Source: Acetatifactor muris
Lineage (GTDB): Bacteria > Bacillota > Clostridia > Lachnospirales > Lachnospiraceae
Assembly (NCBI RefSeq): GCF_024623325.1
Contig: NZ_JANJZD010000024.1
Coordinates: 18,170-82,169, forward strand
DNA: 64,000 nucleotides
Direction of reading: 5' to 3'
Shown here: piece after piece, positions 25,595-34,652 of the stretch
Numbering within the stretch: position 1 is the stretch's first letter
Layout: every line of letters begins with the position of its first letter
Notes under the pieces: generated by a model
Seen by the model: only the letters and a program-made list of their open reading frames with translations
What the model was told of the DNA's origin: nothing
Database searches by the model: none
Made by a program: the position numbers and the translations under genes

Positions 25595-26736
25595 AAAGAT
25601 GCCCGGCCAGCATCGATGTGGTGGAAGCTGCAAAGATCAGAATCCGGAATGTTTTCCGAAATGGTCTCCCGGTTTATATGTCTTTCAGCGGTGGGAAAGA
25701 CAGCCTTTGCATGTCGCAGCTGGTAATGAATCTGATCCAGACTGGCGAGATCGATCCGGCGCAGCTCATTGTGCAATTCATTGATGAAGAAGCCATTTTC
25801 CCATGCATGGAGGAAAAGGTGCGGGAATGGCGCAAAAAATTCATGTTAGTTGGGGCAAAGTTTGAGTGGTTCTGCCTTGAGGTGAAACACTACAACTGCT
25901 TTAACGAACTGTCCAACGATGAAACTTTCATCTGCTGGGACAGATATAAAAAGGATGTATGGGTAAGGCAGCCCCCATCATTCGCAATCCGGGACCATCC
26001 GCTCTTGCGGCCCCGCATAGATGCGTATCAGGATTTCCTGCCGAGGCTATGCACAGCGGGGATTACCATAACCGGAATCCGGACAGCAGAATCCGTACAG
26101 CGCCTGCAAAATATCGCAGTAATGTTGAGAGCCGGAAAGTCCATGACGAATAAGCACCAGGTATTCCCGATCTATGATTGGACCAACAATGATGTATGGC
26201 TCTATCTACTGCGGGAAAAAGTGGATATTCCGGAGATATACCTGTTTTTATGGCAGTCCGGGACAAAGAAGGGCCAGCTGAGGGTATCGCAGTTTTTCTC
26301 CATTGACACGGCCAAGAGCCTTGTGAAAATGAATGAGTATTATCCGGATCTGATGGAGCGGATCATTCGTAGGGAACCAAACGCTTATCTCGCTGCCCTC
26401 TATTGGGACAGTGAGATGTTCGGGAGAAATACCACAGCCAGAAAGCAGAATGAAAAGGGGAGCGCTGAAAAGGATTACAAGGCGGCGCTTCTGGAGCTGT
26501 TCTCTGACATGGATGGGAATTTTCGGACGGAGCATAAGCGATATGTGGCCAACCGATACCGAAACTTTTTTATGAGTGTTTCTGCTATTGCGGACAATAA
26601 GGACTGCAAGGCGATTTATGAAGGGCTTATATCGGGCGATCCGAAGCTGCGTTCGTTCCGGGCGCTATACCAGAGGATCTATGGAAAATATATCACAGAA
26701 GCCAAGAAAAAGGAGGGGCTGCCGAATGGACAATAA
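25585..26736 (+). CDS. PAPS reductase-like protein, IbrA/DUF3440 type
   Basis: 383 residues from ATG 25585 after GTGGAGAAAAG, overlapping the ParB-like gene by 10 bases. The PP-loop SFSGGKDSLCMSQLV is near residue 35. Later stretches FIDEEAIFPCMEEKVREW, GIRTAESVQRLQNI and IYDWTNNDVWLYL match the larger PAPS-reductase-like proteins that carry a DUF3440 end, including IbrA. The chemistry is unknown; IbrA with IbrB alters expression of other genes in some E. coli strains. Overlaps the following ParB-like gene by 11 bases. Confidence 0.82.
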   Translation: MAIKRCPASIDVVEAAKIRIRNVFRNGLPVYMSFSGGKDSLCMSQLVMNLIQTGEIDPAQLIVQFIDEEAIFPCMEEKVREWRKKFMLVGAKFEWFCLEVKHYNCFNELSNDETFICWDRYKKDVWVRQPPSFAIRDHPLLRPRIDAYQDFLPRLCTAGITITGIRTAESVQRLQNIAVMLRAGKSMTNKHQVFPIYDWTNNDVWLYLLREKVDIPEIYLFLWQSGTKKGQLRVSQFFSIDTAKSLVKMNEYYPDLMERIIRREPNAYLAALYWDSEMFGRNTTARKQNEKGSAEKDYKAALLELFSDMDGNFRTEHKRYVANRYRNFFMSVSAIADNKDCKAIYEGLISGDPKLRSFRALYQRIYGKYITEAKKKEGLPNGQ

Positions 26737-27247
26737 GATTTCTGGCCCGCTGTCAACGCTCCGATGGGTAGACAGGGGGAGTGTGAAACCGAACGACTAC
26801 AACCCAAACAAAGTATCAAAACAGAACCTGGAATTGCTGAAGCAATCCATACTTGCCAATGGCTGGACCCTGCCGATTGTGGTAAGGCCGGATTTCACGA
26901 TTATTGACGGATTCCACAGATGGACGGTTGCCGGAGAAGAGCCTCTGGTTTCCATGCTGGACGGGAAGGTGCCGGTGGTAATTGTGGAGCATAAGGATAA
27001 GGCCGGGAATATCTATGGAACTGTTACCCATAACAGGGCGAGAGGTACGCATCTGCTGGGACCCATGAAAGCAATCGTAAAGGAGCTGATGGCAGAGGGG
27101 AAATCCGTGGAAGAAATTGGGAAGCAGCTGGGAATGAGGCCGGAGGAAATCTTCCGGCTTTCAGAGTTTTCCAAAGAAGACTTTCTGAAAATGATGATCA
27201 AGCCGGATCAGGGGTTCTCGAAAGCGGAGTTTATAACGAAGATTTAA
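26726..27247 (+). CDS. ParB-like protein, IbrB type
   Basis: 173 residues from ATG 26726, behind AAGGAGGGG. ParB-like features: VKPNDYNPNKVSKQNLELLK, SILANGWTLPIVV, IIDGFHRWTVAGE, then THNRARGTHLLGPMKAIVKE. A short helix-turn-helix-like end follows (EEIGKQLGMRPEEIFRL). It is paired with the IbrA-like gene through an 11-base overlap, the same order as ibrA-ibrB. Second ParB of the cassette. Confidence 0.82.
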   Translation: MDNKISGPLSTLRWVDRGSVKPNDYNPNKVSKQNLELLKQSILANGWTLPIVVRPDFTIIDGFHRWTVAGEEPLVSMLDGKVPVVIVEHKDKAGNIYGTVTHNRARGTHLLGPMKAIVKELMAEGKSVEEIGKQLGMRPEEIFRLSEFSKEDFLKMMIKPDQGFSKAEFITKI

Positions 27248-27282
27248 TGTTAAATCAATCGGTATCCGTATGACACAACAAC

Positions 27283-27312
27283 GAGGGAGTGCATTGCCTC
27301 CCTCTGTTTTTA
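27283..27312 (+). terminator. Rho-independent terminator
   Basis: GAGGGAG (27283-27289) pairs with CTCCCTC (27298-27304) around an 8-base loop, then TGTTTTT. It closes the symporter/PAPS/ParB cassette and isolates it from the terminase genes. Confidence 0.75.
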
Positions 27313-27344
27313 TGAAAACAAAACAAATAGCGAGGTGGTGATGA

Positions 27345-28133
27345 ATGGCAAGAGCAAGAAGCCCAAGCAGTATTGAAGCAGAAAAGCTATACCAGGATGG
27401 GATGAAACTGGTTGATATTGCGAAGAAAATCGGCGTACCGGACAGCACTGTCCGCAGATGGAAATCTACCCAAAAATGGGATGGAAATAAAAGCGAACAG
27501 AGTAAAAAAAAAGAAACCGAACGCTCGGATAAAAAGAAACCGAACGCTCGGAAACCAAAAGGAGCGCCGAGAGGGAATAAGAATGCTGCTGGCCATGCCC
27601 CATCTACCCCTAAAAGAAATAAAAACGCAGAAACACATGGAGCCTATTCCAAGGTATACTGGGATACCCTGGACGATGAAGAACTGGGCATGATTGAAAG
27701 TATGGGGGATTCCGAGGAAGAACACCTGCTTATGCAGCTGCAAATGTTCTCCATACGGGAGCGCCGCCTGATGCAGAGGATCAAGCACTATCGGGAGCTG
27801 GAAGCGGAGAACCATGGGCTTTCCGTAAAAGCGGCATCCAAGACCAAAAAGGTGGAGGATGTGACAGATTTTGATGGAGAGAGTGCCGGTGCTGGAAAAT
27901 ATAAGAAGGTGACAGAAACCAGCGTCACGCACACGGAAGCTGTCATGAGCAGCATAATGGCCCTGGAGGCTGAATTAACCAAAGTGCAGAGGGCAAAGAC
28001 AAAGGCTATAGAGGCACTGTCAAGACTCAGGACGGAGAGCCAAAAGCTGGAGAATGAAGAGGCTGGCAATGATATTGTGAAGACCTGGGCCCAAAAAGTT
28101 TTAGAGGCAAGGAGGCAGCGGGATGAAAAATGA
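27345..28133 (+). CDS. terS: Terminase small subunit
   Basis: 262 residues, ATG 27345 after GAGGTGGTGATGA. The N-terminus is a helix-turn-helix (LYQDGMKLVDIAKKIGVPDS then TVRRWKSTQKW) as in PBSX/skin-type TerS proteins (XtmA, YqaS). A very basic linker with GAPRGNKNAAGHA follows, then coiled-coil segments for oligomer formation. TerS recognises phage DNA and hands it to the large subunit, whose gene it overlaps by 11 bases. Confidence 0.85.
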   Translation: MARARSPSSIEAEKLYQDGMKLVDIAKKIGVPDSTVRRWKSTQKWDGNKSEQSKKKETERSDKKKPNARKPKGAPRGNKNAAGHAPSTPKRNKNAETHGAYSKVYWDTLDDEELGMIESMGDSEEEHLLMQLQMFSIRERRLMQRIKHYRELEAENHGLSVKAASKTKKVEDVTDFDGESAGAGKYKKVTETSVTHTEAVMSSIMALEAELTKVQRAKTKAIEALSRLRTESQKLENEEAGNDIVKTWAQKVLEARRQRDEK

Positions 28134-29601
28134 AAAATGGCTTGAAGAATTCCTTGATGAAAGCATCCCGCTGTGGCGAGGCGATCCGGTTTTATTTATG
28201 CGCGAGGTATTGCTGTTTGAACCGGATGATTGGCAGATCGAGGTGGCCTATGATTTGAGGGATTATCCGAGAGTGTCAGTCAAATCAGGGCAAGGTGTCG
28301 GGAAAACCGGTGAGGAAGCGGCACTGCTTCTTTGGTTCCTGGTTTGCTTTCCGTATCCGCGCATTGTGGCCACGGCCCCTACAAAGCAGCAGCTTCACGA
28401 TGTATTGTGGTCTGAGGTTGATAAGTGGATGAATAATTCTCCGCTACTCCCAATGCTCCTTAAATGGACCAAAACATACGTTTACATGATTGGATATGAA
28501 AAACGCTGGTTTGCGGTGGCAAGGACAGCGACCAAGCCGGAGAATATGCAGGGATTCCATGAGGACAATATGCTCTTCATTGTGGATGAGGCATCGGGCG
28601 TAGCAGATCCGATTATGGAGGCAATTACCGGTACTCTGGCTGGAGCCAATAACAAACTTCTGCTGATGGGCAATCCGACAAAGACCAGCGGCACGTTTTA
28701 TGAAAGCCATACTGCAGACAGGGCCTTGTATCGCTGTCATACGGTAAATGCGGAGCATAGCAAGCGTACCAATAAAGAGAATATCGATGCCATGAAGCGA
28801 AAGTATGGGGAGCGCAGCAATGTGGTCCGTGTCCGTGTATATGGGGAGTTCCCAGAGCAGGAAGATGATGTGTTTATCCCTATCTCGTTTCTGGAGCAGA
28901 GTATCAAAACCGAAATGTCAGAGCCTACAGCCAGAGCATTCGGAAAATACCGGGACGGCGCCGGGAATCTCCAGCCGGTAGATGTGAGCGGAGTGGAGCT
29001 GATTGAGATAGGCTGTGACGTGGCCCGGTTTGGCGATGATAAAACCTGCATAGGGTATCGGGTAAATGAAGTAGTCCAAATCTATAAAAAGTACAACGGG
29101 AAGGATACCACCTGGACGGCCAGCATGATAGCGCGGCTCTATAAGGAATTGAAGCAGCGGTTTAGATTCCAGGGACAGATTGGCGTGAAAGTCGATGATG
29201 GCGGTGTCGGAGGCGGTGTTGTTGATCAGCTGAGAAACTGGAAACGTTCTGACCCGGAAGTGTTTGGGGATATGGCTATTCTGGCAGTGAATTTCGGAGT
29301 GCCAATAAAGCACCGGCATTATGCGGATTCGACAACCTATATGATGGGGGTAGTAAGGGATCTGATTGCGCCATATGATGATTTCGGGCGTCCCCATGTG
29401 CCAGAAGTGATCTTGCCGGATGACAGTGACCTTATCGGCCAGCTGTCTTGCCGGAAATTTGAGTTTGGGAGTAATGCCAAACAGAAAGTAGAGAGCAAAC
29501 AGGATATGAAAGACAGGGGGCTTTCCTCTCCGGATGAAGGGGACTGTATTCTGCTTGTGTGTTTGCCAATGAATTATAAGAAGAAGGGAGGCAAGAGCTG
29601 A
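28123..29601 (+). CDS. terL: Terminase large subunit
   Basis: 492 residues. Walker A KSGQGVGKTGE near residue 55 and Walker B MLFIVDEASG near 152 give the packaging ATPase; a coupling motif MGNPTKTSGTFYE follows near 187. The nuclease half has EIGCDVARFGDDKTC (Asp of the RNase-H-like fold, near 290), VKVDDGGVGGGVVDQL and DEGDCILLV near the end. It cuts concatemers and pumps DNA into the capsid through the portal encoded next (ATGA overlap). Confidence 0.92.
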   Translation: MKNEKWLEEFLDESIPLWRGDPVLFMREVLLFEPDDWQIEVAYDLRDYPRVSVKSGQGVGKTGEEAALLLWFLVCFPYPRIVATAPTKQQLHDVLWSEVDKWMNNSPLLPMLLKWTKTYVYMIGYEKRWFAVARTATKPENMQGFHEDNMLFIVDEASGVADPIMEAITGTLAGANNKLLLMGNPTKTSGTFYESHTADRALYRCHTVNAEHSKRTNKENIDAMKRKYGERSNVVRVRVYGEFPEQEDDVFIPISFLEQSIKTEMSEPTARAFGKYRDGAGNLQPVDVSGVELIEIGCDVARFGDDKTCIGYRVNEVVQIYKKYNGKDTTWTASMIARLYKELKQRFRFQGQIGVKVDDGGVGGGVVDQLRNWKRSDPEVFGDMAILAVNFGVPIKHRHYADSTTYMMGVVRDLIAPYDDFGRPHVPEVILPDDSDLIGQLSCRKFEFGSNAKQKVESKQDMKDRGLSSPDEGDCILLVCLPMNYKKKGGKS

Positions 29602-31298
29602 TGGATGAAAAGAAAGCTCCTACGCCAAGAGTGGATGTGAAAATAATAAAATCCTCCAGCATGGATACACCGACAGTATTTTATGAGCAGCAGAAGGTGG
29701 AGAAGTCGGATAAGGGCGAACAGCTGGATCCGTCCATACAGATATCTGCTTCTGACTGGATACCACATGCCATTGATATGCGCGGCCTGAAAATTCTGGT
29801 TGATAATTCCACGATTTTGCCGCAGTGCATCAGAGCATATAAGAGCAATATTGCCGGTTTTGGTATTTCTGTGAGATACGCAGAAGATTATGATACAGAA
29901 ACGCCGGAGATGAAAGCGGAATGGGATACGCTGAAGCAGATCATAGCGCTTCTCAATATGGATATGCAGACAAAAGAGGTATTTGAAAATGTTATCCGTG
30001 ACCGGGAAACGTATGGAATATCCTATTGCGAGGTTATCAGGAATCAGGCACAGGAGGTCGTGGAGCTGCAGTTCATTATCGATACGCCGTCCGTTGATAT
30101 GACATATCCGCTTCGGCCATATGTGGATATCGAGTATTTTTACAAGGGGAAAGCAATCAACAGAAAAAAGAAATTTCGCAAGTTCCGGCAGAATGTAGGC
30201 GGTAAGACGGTGTACTTCAAGGAGTTTGGAGATCCCCGTATCATGGATAAGAGAAATGGTGAGTACATAGGAGAGGCTGATGCTCCTATCGACATAGATG
30301 ACCAGGCCAATGAGATTATCGAATTCCGCATTGGAAGTATGCCATACGGAGAAGTCCGCTGGATCGGGCAAGTGCTTACCGTGGACGGGAACCGAAGGGC
30401 AGAGGTTTTAAATAATAATTATTTCCGGCATGGGAGGCATACGCCGCTTATGATATTGGTCAAGGGTGGAACGCTGACAGACTCGGCATTTACCAAACTG
30501 CAAGCGTATATGGACGGCATTGAAGGAGAAAGCGGACAGCACTCCTTTTTGGTATTGGAGACGGACACCTTGGAGACCACGGCCGCATTTACGGATCAGA
30601 AACAGCCGGAAGTAGAAATCAAGGATCTTGCTGCCATCCTACAAAAAGATGAACTGTTTCAGGAGTACCAGGAGAACGGAAGAAAGAAAACGCAGTCAGC
30701 TTTCCTACTCCCGGATCTGTATGTGGGATATACCACAGACTTTAACAGGGCAACGGCTCAGACGGCAATGGAGGTTACTGAAAAACAGGTATTCCAGCCA
30801 GAAAGGACGTCCCTTGCCTGGGCAGTCAATCAAAAACTGCTGAATGGTTATCGCTTCAAACATGTGGAGGCGCAATTCGATGAGCCAGACATCACCAATC
30901 CGGATGATATTCAGAAGATGCTGAACATTACGGAACGGGCCGGCGGCCTGACACCCAATACCGCCAAAGCTCTGACTTATGAAGTTCTGGGGAAAGACGG
31001 CTGCGAGGACTACGAAGGGGAATGGGGAGACATTCCGCTTGCTTATACAAAAACGCTCTCACAAAGCCAACAGGCGGGTTTAGCGGCTGAACCGTTGGGA
31101 AGCCTGTCGGCGCAGACTAACGAGCCTACAGGTCAAAAGAGAGAGTCTCAGAGGCAAAAAAGAGTGGTTACGGATGAAGAGATCGAGCAGCTTGACGGGC
31201 AAATCCGGAAAGCAGCTGTTTTTGATGCGGATATTATTCCTATTATGCTGGAAATCCGGAAGGCGTTGAAAGGATATCGAGAGAAAGAGGGTGAGTGA
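29601..31298 (+). CDS. xkdE: Portal protein (PBSX XkdE-like)
   Basis: 565 residues; ATG 29601 overlaps the TerL TGA. Portal features: WIPHAIDMRGLKILVDNSTI, QCIRAYKSNIAGFG, DRETYGISYCEVIRNQAQEV, then PYGEVRWIGQV and NNNYFRHGRHTPLMILVKGG. Twelve copies form the capsid vertex through which DNA enters. Followed by the MuF gene with the start just after its stop, the standard head order. Confidence 0.88.
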   Translation: MDEKKAPTPRVDVKIIKSSSMDTPTVFYEQQKVEKSDKGEQLDPSIQISASDWIPHAIDMRGLKILVDNSTILPQCIRAYKSNIAGFGISVRYAEDYDTETPEMKAEWDTLKQIIALLNMDMQTKEVFENVIRDRETYGISYCEVIRNQAQEVVELQFIIDTPSVDMTYPLRPYVDIEYFYKGKAINRKKKFRKFRQNVGGKTVYFKEFGDPRIMDKRNGEYIGEADAPIDIDDQANEIIEFRIGSMPYGEVRWIGQVLTVDGNRRAEVLNNNYFRHGRHTPLMILVKGGTLTDSAFTKLQAYMDGIEGESGQHSFLVLETDTLETTAAFTDQKQPEVEIKDLAAILQKDELFQEYQENGRKKTQSAFLLPDLYVGYTTDFNRATAQTAMEVTEKQVFQPERTSLAWAVNQKLLNGYRFKHVEAQFDEPDITNPDDIQKMLNITERAGGLTPNTAKALTYEVLGKDGCEDYEGEWGDIPLAYTKTLSQSQQAGLAAEPLGSLSAQTNEPTGQKRESQRQKRVVTDEEIEQLDGQIRKAAVFDADIIPIMLEIRKALKGYREKEGE

Positions 31299-31299
31299 T

Positions 31300-32946
31300 A
31301 TGCCGAGGCAGTTAAAATATAACCAGGCGATTGCAAAAGCTCTCATATCAAATGCCGATGGAATCATAGAGGCCATAGACAAGTATCTTGCAAAAGCTGA
31401 TGATGAATTGTCGGATGTGTTGGCTGATGAAGGGTATGCTGATGCAGAAGATTCAGTCGAGGTAATCAATGCCATGCAGGAAGAGATAGCGGAAACGCTT
31501 CAGAACCAGACAGATGATCTTGTGGAAGCACTGGCGGCGGAACAGGATTCCGGATGGGCTGCGGCGCAGAAAAAAGTATCTGAAATGCTTGACGGAGATG
31601 ATATTGCGGAGCAGGTTCAGGAAGCCGCTGCAGATATGTTCCAAACAGAGGTTCCTAAGCTGGCAACGGTTTATATGCAGGAAACAGACGGAGACCTGGT
31701 TGTTGATGTCATCCGGCAGAGAACAAAAAGCTGGATTGCCTCATGGAGCCAGCGGCTGGGACAGCTGATGAAAATAAATACCCATCAACAGATAACGGAT
31801 ATTATCCAGAGAACTATAGATCAGGGAGAAAGCATTGAGACACTTACGCGGAAAATAATGGATGGAGGCTGGCGGAATGAACATTACCAGGCACGGCGGG
31901 TAGCTGTTACCGAAGTGCTGCGGGCACATTCGGTTGCCAGAGAAGAGGCGATTCAGCAAAGCCCATCTACGGATCGGAAGGAATGGCGGCATACCGGGGC
32001 ACATAAAAATAAGCCTCGCCCAAATCATGTAGATATGGACGGCCAGATTGTTCCAAAGGATAAACCGTTTGAATTACAGGGGAGAGATGGTGTTGTCTAT
32101 CATCCCATGTATCCCAGAGATCCAATCCTCCCTGCCAGCGAAACTGTGAATTGCCATTGTATCCATAGGGGAGTTGCGGCAGATGATGCTCTCGGAATGA
32201 GCCTGGAGGAGCGGCGACAGCTTCAGCAAAAATATATTGAGGAGGATGATGGCGCATGGAAAAAGGAACTGGATGAACAGAATAAGGCAAAGGCCGGGAT
32301 AACACCCTATTCTGCGCTTGAAAGCTTTAAGGAAAAGCCGAGAGAAAAACAGATCAAATATCTCGGAAAGGCAAAAATGGCCCTTTATGACGCCGGGCTG
32401 ATCGACAGTGATGAAATGCTGAGAAAGATTAAAAAATCCACATTGCAGGAATTGCGGGAAGATGGTATATTAACTGTAGGAAGCTCAGCCGCAAGGCATT
32501 CAACGGTGGGAGATTTCTCCAACCTTGCGAATCCGAAGAAACCGGCCGGCGGGCGAAATGGCGGCAACATGACGGGTGGTGGGCACTCGCAGGCAAATCT
32601 CAACGAGCTTTCAAACCGAGGGATTGCATACAACATTGAAATGGCATATGACAATGGTGTCCGTATAGGCGGGGTGGAAAACCATACGGCACCGGAGAAA
32701 AGGCTGGGACAGTCAGGGCAATCCTGGTTTCCAGAAAGCTGGGATACGGAAAAGATTACCGTGGCAGGGACGTACACCGCAAATCGGCCGGCGATCACGG
32801 AAGAAATTCGGAATGATGCTGGAGATATCATTGGATATCGCAAATTCCAAAAGTTTGACGGCGTAACGGTAGGTATATTCGAGGATGCGGGGCACAATAT
32901 AGATACGGTCTTTCCGGATGCGGCGCAAAGAGAGGTGGGTGATTGA
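31300..32946 (+). CDS. MuF head protein with C-terminal EndoU-like nuclease toxin domain
   Basis: 548 residues; ATG 31300 is chosen, GTG 31291 also possible. Residues about 165-290 are a MuF/SPP1 gp7-type domain (AVTEVLRAHSVAREEA, HVDMDGQIVPKDKPFEL, LPASETVNCHCIHRG). From about 425 a separate domain resembles bacterial EndoU ribonucleases: GGGHSQANLNE with the first His, SWFPESWDTEKI, then FDGVTVGIFEDAGHNIDTVF ending in Pro-Asp. MuF proteins enter with phage DNA, and MuF fused to polymorphic toxins is a known class in temperate Firmicutes phages. The gene right after is the likely immunity protein. Confidence 0.85.
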   Translation: MPRQLKYNQAIAKALISNADGIIEAIDKYLAKADDELSDVLADEGYADAEDSVEVINAMQEEIAETLQNQTDDLVEALAAEQDSGWAAAQKKVSEMLDGDDIAEQVQEAAADMFQTEVPKLATVYMQETDGDLVVDVIRQRTKSWIASWSQRLGQLMKINTHQQITDIIQRTIDQGESIETLTRKIMDGGWRNEHYQARRVAVTEVLRAHSVAREEAIQQSPSTDRKEWRHTGAHKNKPRPNHVDMDGQIVPKDKPFELQGRDGVVYHPMYPRDPILPASETVNCHCIHRGVAADDALGMSLEERRQLQQKYIEEDDGAWKKELDEQNKAKAGITPYSALESFKEKPREKQIKYLGKAKMALYDAGLIDSDEMLRKIKKSTLQELREDGILTVGSSAARHSTVGDFSNLANPKKPAGGRNGGNMTGGGHSQANLNELSNRGIAYNIEMAYDNGVRIGGVENHTAPEKRLGQSGQSWFPESWDTEKITVAGTYTANRPAITEEIRNDAGDIIGYRKFQKFDGVTVGIFEDAGHNIDTVFPDAAQREVGD

Positions 32947-32947
32947 T

Positions 32948-33205
32948 ATGGATGAAAACAGAATAGAGAGCCTGGTTAAGTGGTGGAAGGAAACAGATAC
33001 CCAGGGCATGGACATAGGGAAGCATCTTATCAATCCGCTTATGGAAGCGTTTGGAGAAGATGCGGACGCAATACTGTCCTATCTGGATAAAATGGAACCC
33101 GGGGATCTTAAAGTAGTTTCAGGGTGCTTTGAGAGCATTTACCGAAAATTTATGACGGATGATGTTTATAATGCGCTCGGAGAGCTTGAAGATAAAATCG
33201 CATAA
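32948..33205 (+). CDS. Candidate immunity protein for the MuF-EndoU toxin
   Basis: 85 residues from ATG 32948, one base after the MuF-toxin gene, with AGAGGTGGGTG upstream. Acidic and helical (MDENRIESLVKWWKETDTQG; DADAILSYLDKMEPGDLKVV). No family recognised. The position directly after a toxin-tipped gene, the small acidic nature, and a terminator right after it (33220-33244) are typical of immunity genes. The call rests on context. Confidence 0.6.
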   Translation: MDENRIESLVKWWKETDTQGMDIGKHLINPLMEAFGEDADAILSYLDKMEPGDLKVVSGCFESIYRKFMTDDVYNALGELEDKIA

Positions 33206-33219
33206 GGGATTCTGAAAGG

Positions 33220-33244
33220 AGACATCCGAAAGGGTGTCTTTTTT
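33220..33244 (+). terminator. Rho-independent terminator after the immunity gene
   Basis: AGACATCC (33220-33227) pairs with GGGTGTCT (33232-33239; one T-G pair) around GAAA, followed by TTTTTT. It cuts the late operon between head-entry and protease genes, so the toxin-immunity unit could be transcribed apart or the downstream genes have their own promoter. Confidence 0.8.
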
Positions 33245-33324
33245 GTTGCATTTTTTAGGAAGGGAGGGAGCGCGGGAATTTTGGATATTGAATCAATGAT
33301 AGTAGTGGAAGGAGGTATGAGATT

Positions 33325-34632
33325 ATGCCGCGGATTGCGAAAGCATACGCAATTACAGACGCAAAGATCAGCTTTGTGTCTCTGGTAAATAAGGCTGCGA
33401 ATAAAAAGCAGTTCCTGATTACCAAATCTGAGAATGGAGCTGCAAATTTCGCTACATTCGGACGGATCCTGAAGGCTGATGCAGACAGTCACTTTGTAAC
33501 CGGAATTGTGTATGAGCCTATGGTGGAAGATACCCAGGGCAATTACATGACGGAAGAAGAAATTACAAAAGCTGCCTATTGGTTTGCCAAGAATGGAAAC
33601 CAGGTGGATCTGCAGCACTGTTTTGAAAAATGCGATGGTGCCGCTGTGGTGGAATCTTATGTTGCGAAGTGCGACATGGAGATCGAAGGCGAGGCCATCA
33701 AAAAGGGTACATGGATCATGACTATGGAGATCAGTGATACCGATGTGTGGGAAGCTATACAGAAAGGGGATATCACAGGATTTTCCATGGGAGGAATGGG
33801 CGTGTATTCCGAAGAAGATGTAGAGCTTCCCGTTGAAAAAAGGGATGAACCCAAAGGATTGCTCCGGCGCCTGGCTAAAGCAATGGGATTTGATGTGGTG
33901 GAGAAGGGCGCTGTAAAAGCGAATTTCCAGCGCAGAGTAAAAGAGGATAATTTTTATTCTGCATGGTATGCGCTCAGAAGCACGCTGGAAGGGAATTTTT
34001 ATAATCCGGACACAGGCATGTGGGAATGGGGTTATAACTCCGATGAAAGCACCATCCGGGAGGCACTGGAGGATTTCAATGATATCGTTACGCAGCTTCT
34101 TACTTCGGATGGAAGTATCGTGAAGTCATTGGAAAAGGCCGCAAAGGCGGCTCCGTCCCCCATCCATAAAGAGGGTAAGAGTCTCAGTGCAAAGAATCTA
34201 AGTGCCATCAAAGGCATTTATGATACGCTCGGTTCATTTCTGGCAGATTTCCAGGAGGAACCGGCGGAAACAAATAATGTTCAGAAGGAGGATGTTGACA
34301 TGACAAGTGAAGAAGTAAAGGTAGTGGTGGCCGAAGAAGTGAAAAAGGCCATGGATCCCGTTGTGGAGCAGCTGAAAGCAATTGCCACGGTAACTAAGGG
34401 GGAGGGGGAGGGCGGAAGCGAACCTCCGGCATCTGGAAGCGTGGCACCCGCCGGAGATATGTCGGCTGATGCAGTAGCAAAGATGGTAGGGGAAGAGATC
34501 AAGAAGGCCATGGAGCCTGTGATGAAAGCGCTGGAGCCTGTGATGAAAAGCAGGGCGATCCCCGGCAATCTCAATGACGCAGCGGGAGCCGTTGAAAAGC
34601 AGGAGCAGCACTACCTGCACGGCATTGTCTAA
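33325..34632 (+). CDS. xkdF: Prohead protease-scaffold (XkdF, peptidase S78-type)
   Basis: 435 residues, ATG 33325 after GGAAGGAGGTATGAG. Residues about 30-170 match the XkdF serine-protease family (TGIVYEPMVEDTQGNYMTEE; QVDLQHCFE with the catalytic-type His; GDITGFSMGGMGV with the Ser). A long linker follows, and from Met 326 comes a helical, acidic scaffold-like end (TSEEVKVVVAEEVKKAMDPV). It should cleave scaffold and capsid during head maturation. An internal start makes the scaffold separately. Confidence 0.82.
   Translation: MPRIAKAYAITDAKISFVSLVNKAANKKQFLITKSENGAANFATFGRILKADADSHFVTGIVYEPMVEDTQGNYMTEEEITKAAYWFAKNGNQVDLQHCFEKCDGAAVVESYVAKCDMEIEGEAIKKGTWIMTMEISDTDVWEAIQKGDITGFSMGGMGVYSEEDVELPVEKRDEPKGLLRRLAKAMGFDVVEKGAVKANFQRRVKEDNFYSAWYALRSTLEGNFYNPDTGMWEWGYNSDESTIREALEDFNDIVTQLLTSDGSIVKSLEKAAKAAPSPIHKEGKSLSAKNLSAIKGIYDTLGSFLADFQEEPAETNNVQKEDVDMTSEEVKVVVAEEVKKAMDPVVEQLKAIATVTKGEGEGGSEPPASGSVAPAGDMSADAVAKMVGEEIKKAMEPVMKALEPVMKSRAIPGNLNDAAGAVEKQEQHYLHGIV
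34300..34632 (+). CDS. Nested in-frame scaffold protein
   Basis: ATG 34300 is in frame with the protease gene and is preceded by a perfect AAGGAGG at 34285-34291. Translation here yields a 110-residue protein with repeated EE(V/I)KKAM(D/E)PV helices, the look of a capsid scaffold. In lambda, scaffold Nu3 is made the same way from inside protease gene C. The capsid gene begins 20 bases after the shared stop. Confidence 0.7.
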   Translation: MTSEEVKVVVAEEVKKAMDPVVEQLKAIATVTKGEGEGGSEPPASGSVAPAGDMSADAVAKMVGEEIKKAMEPVMKALEPVMKSRAIPGNLNDAAGAVEKQEQHYLHGIV

Positions 34633-34652
34633 GAAAAGGAGGAGAGAACATT

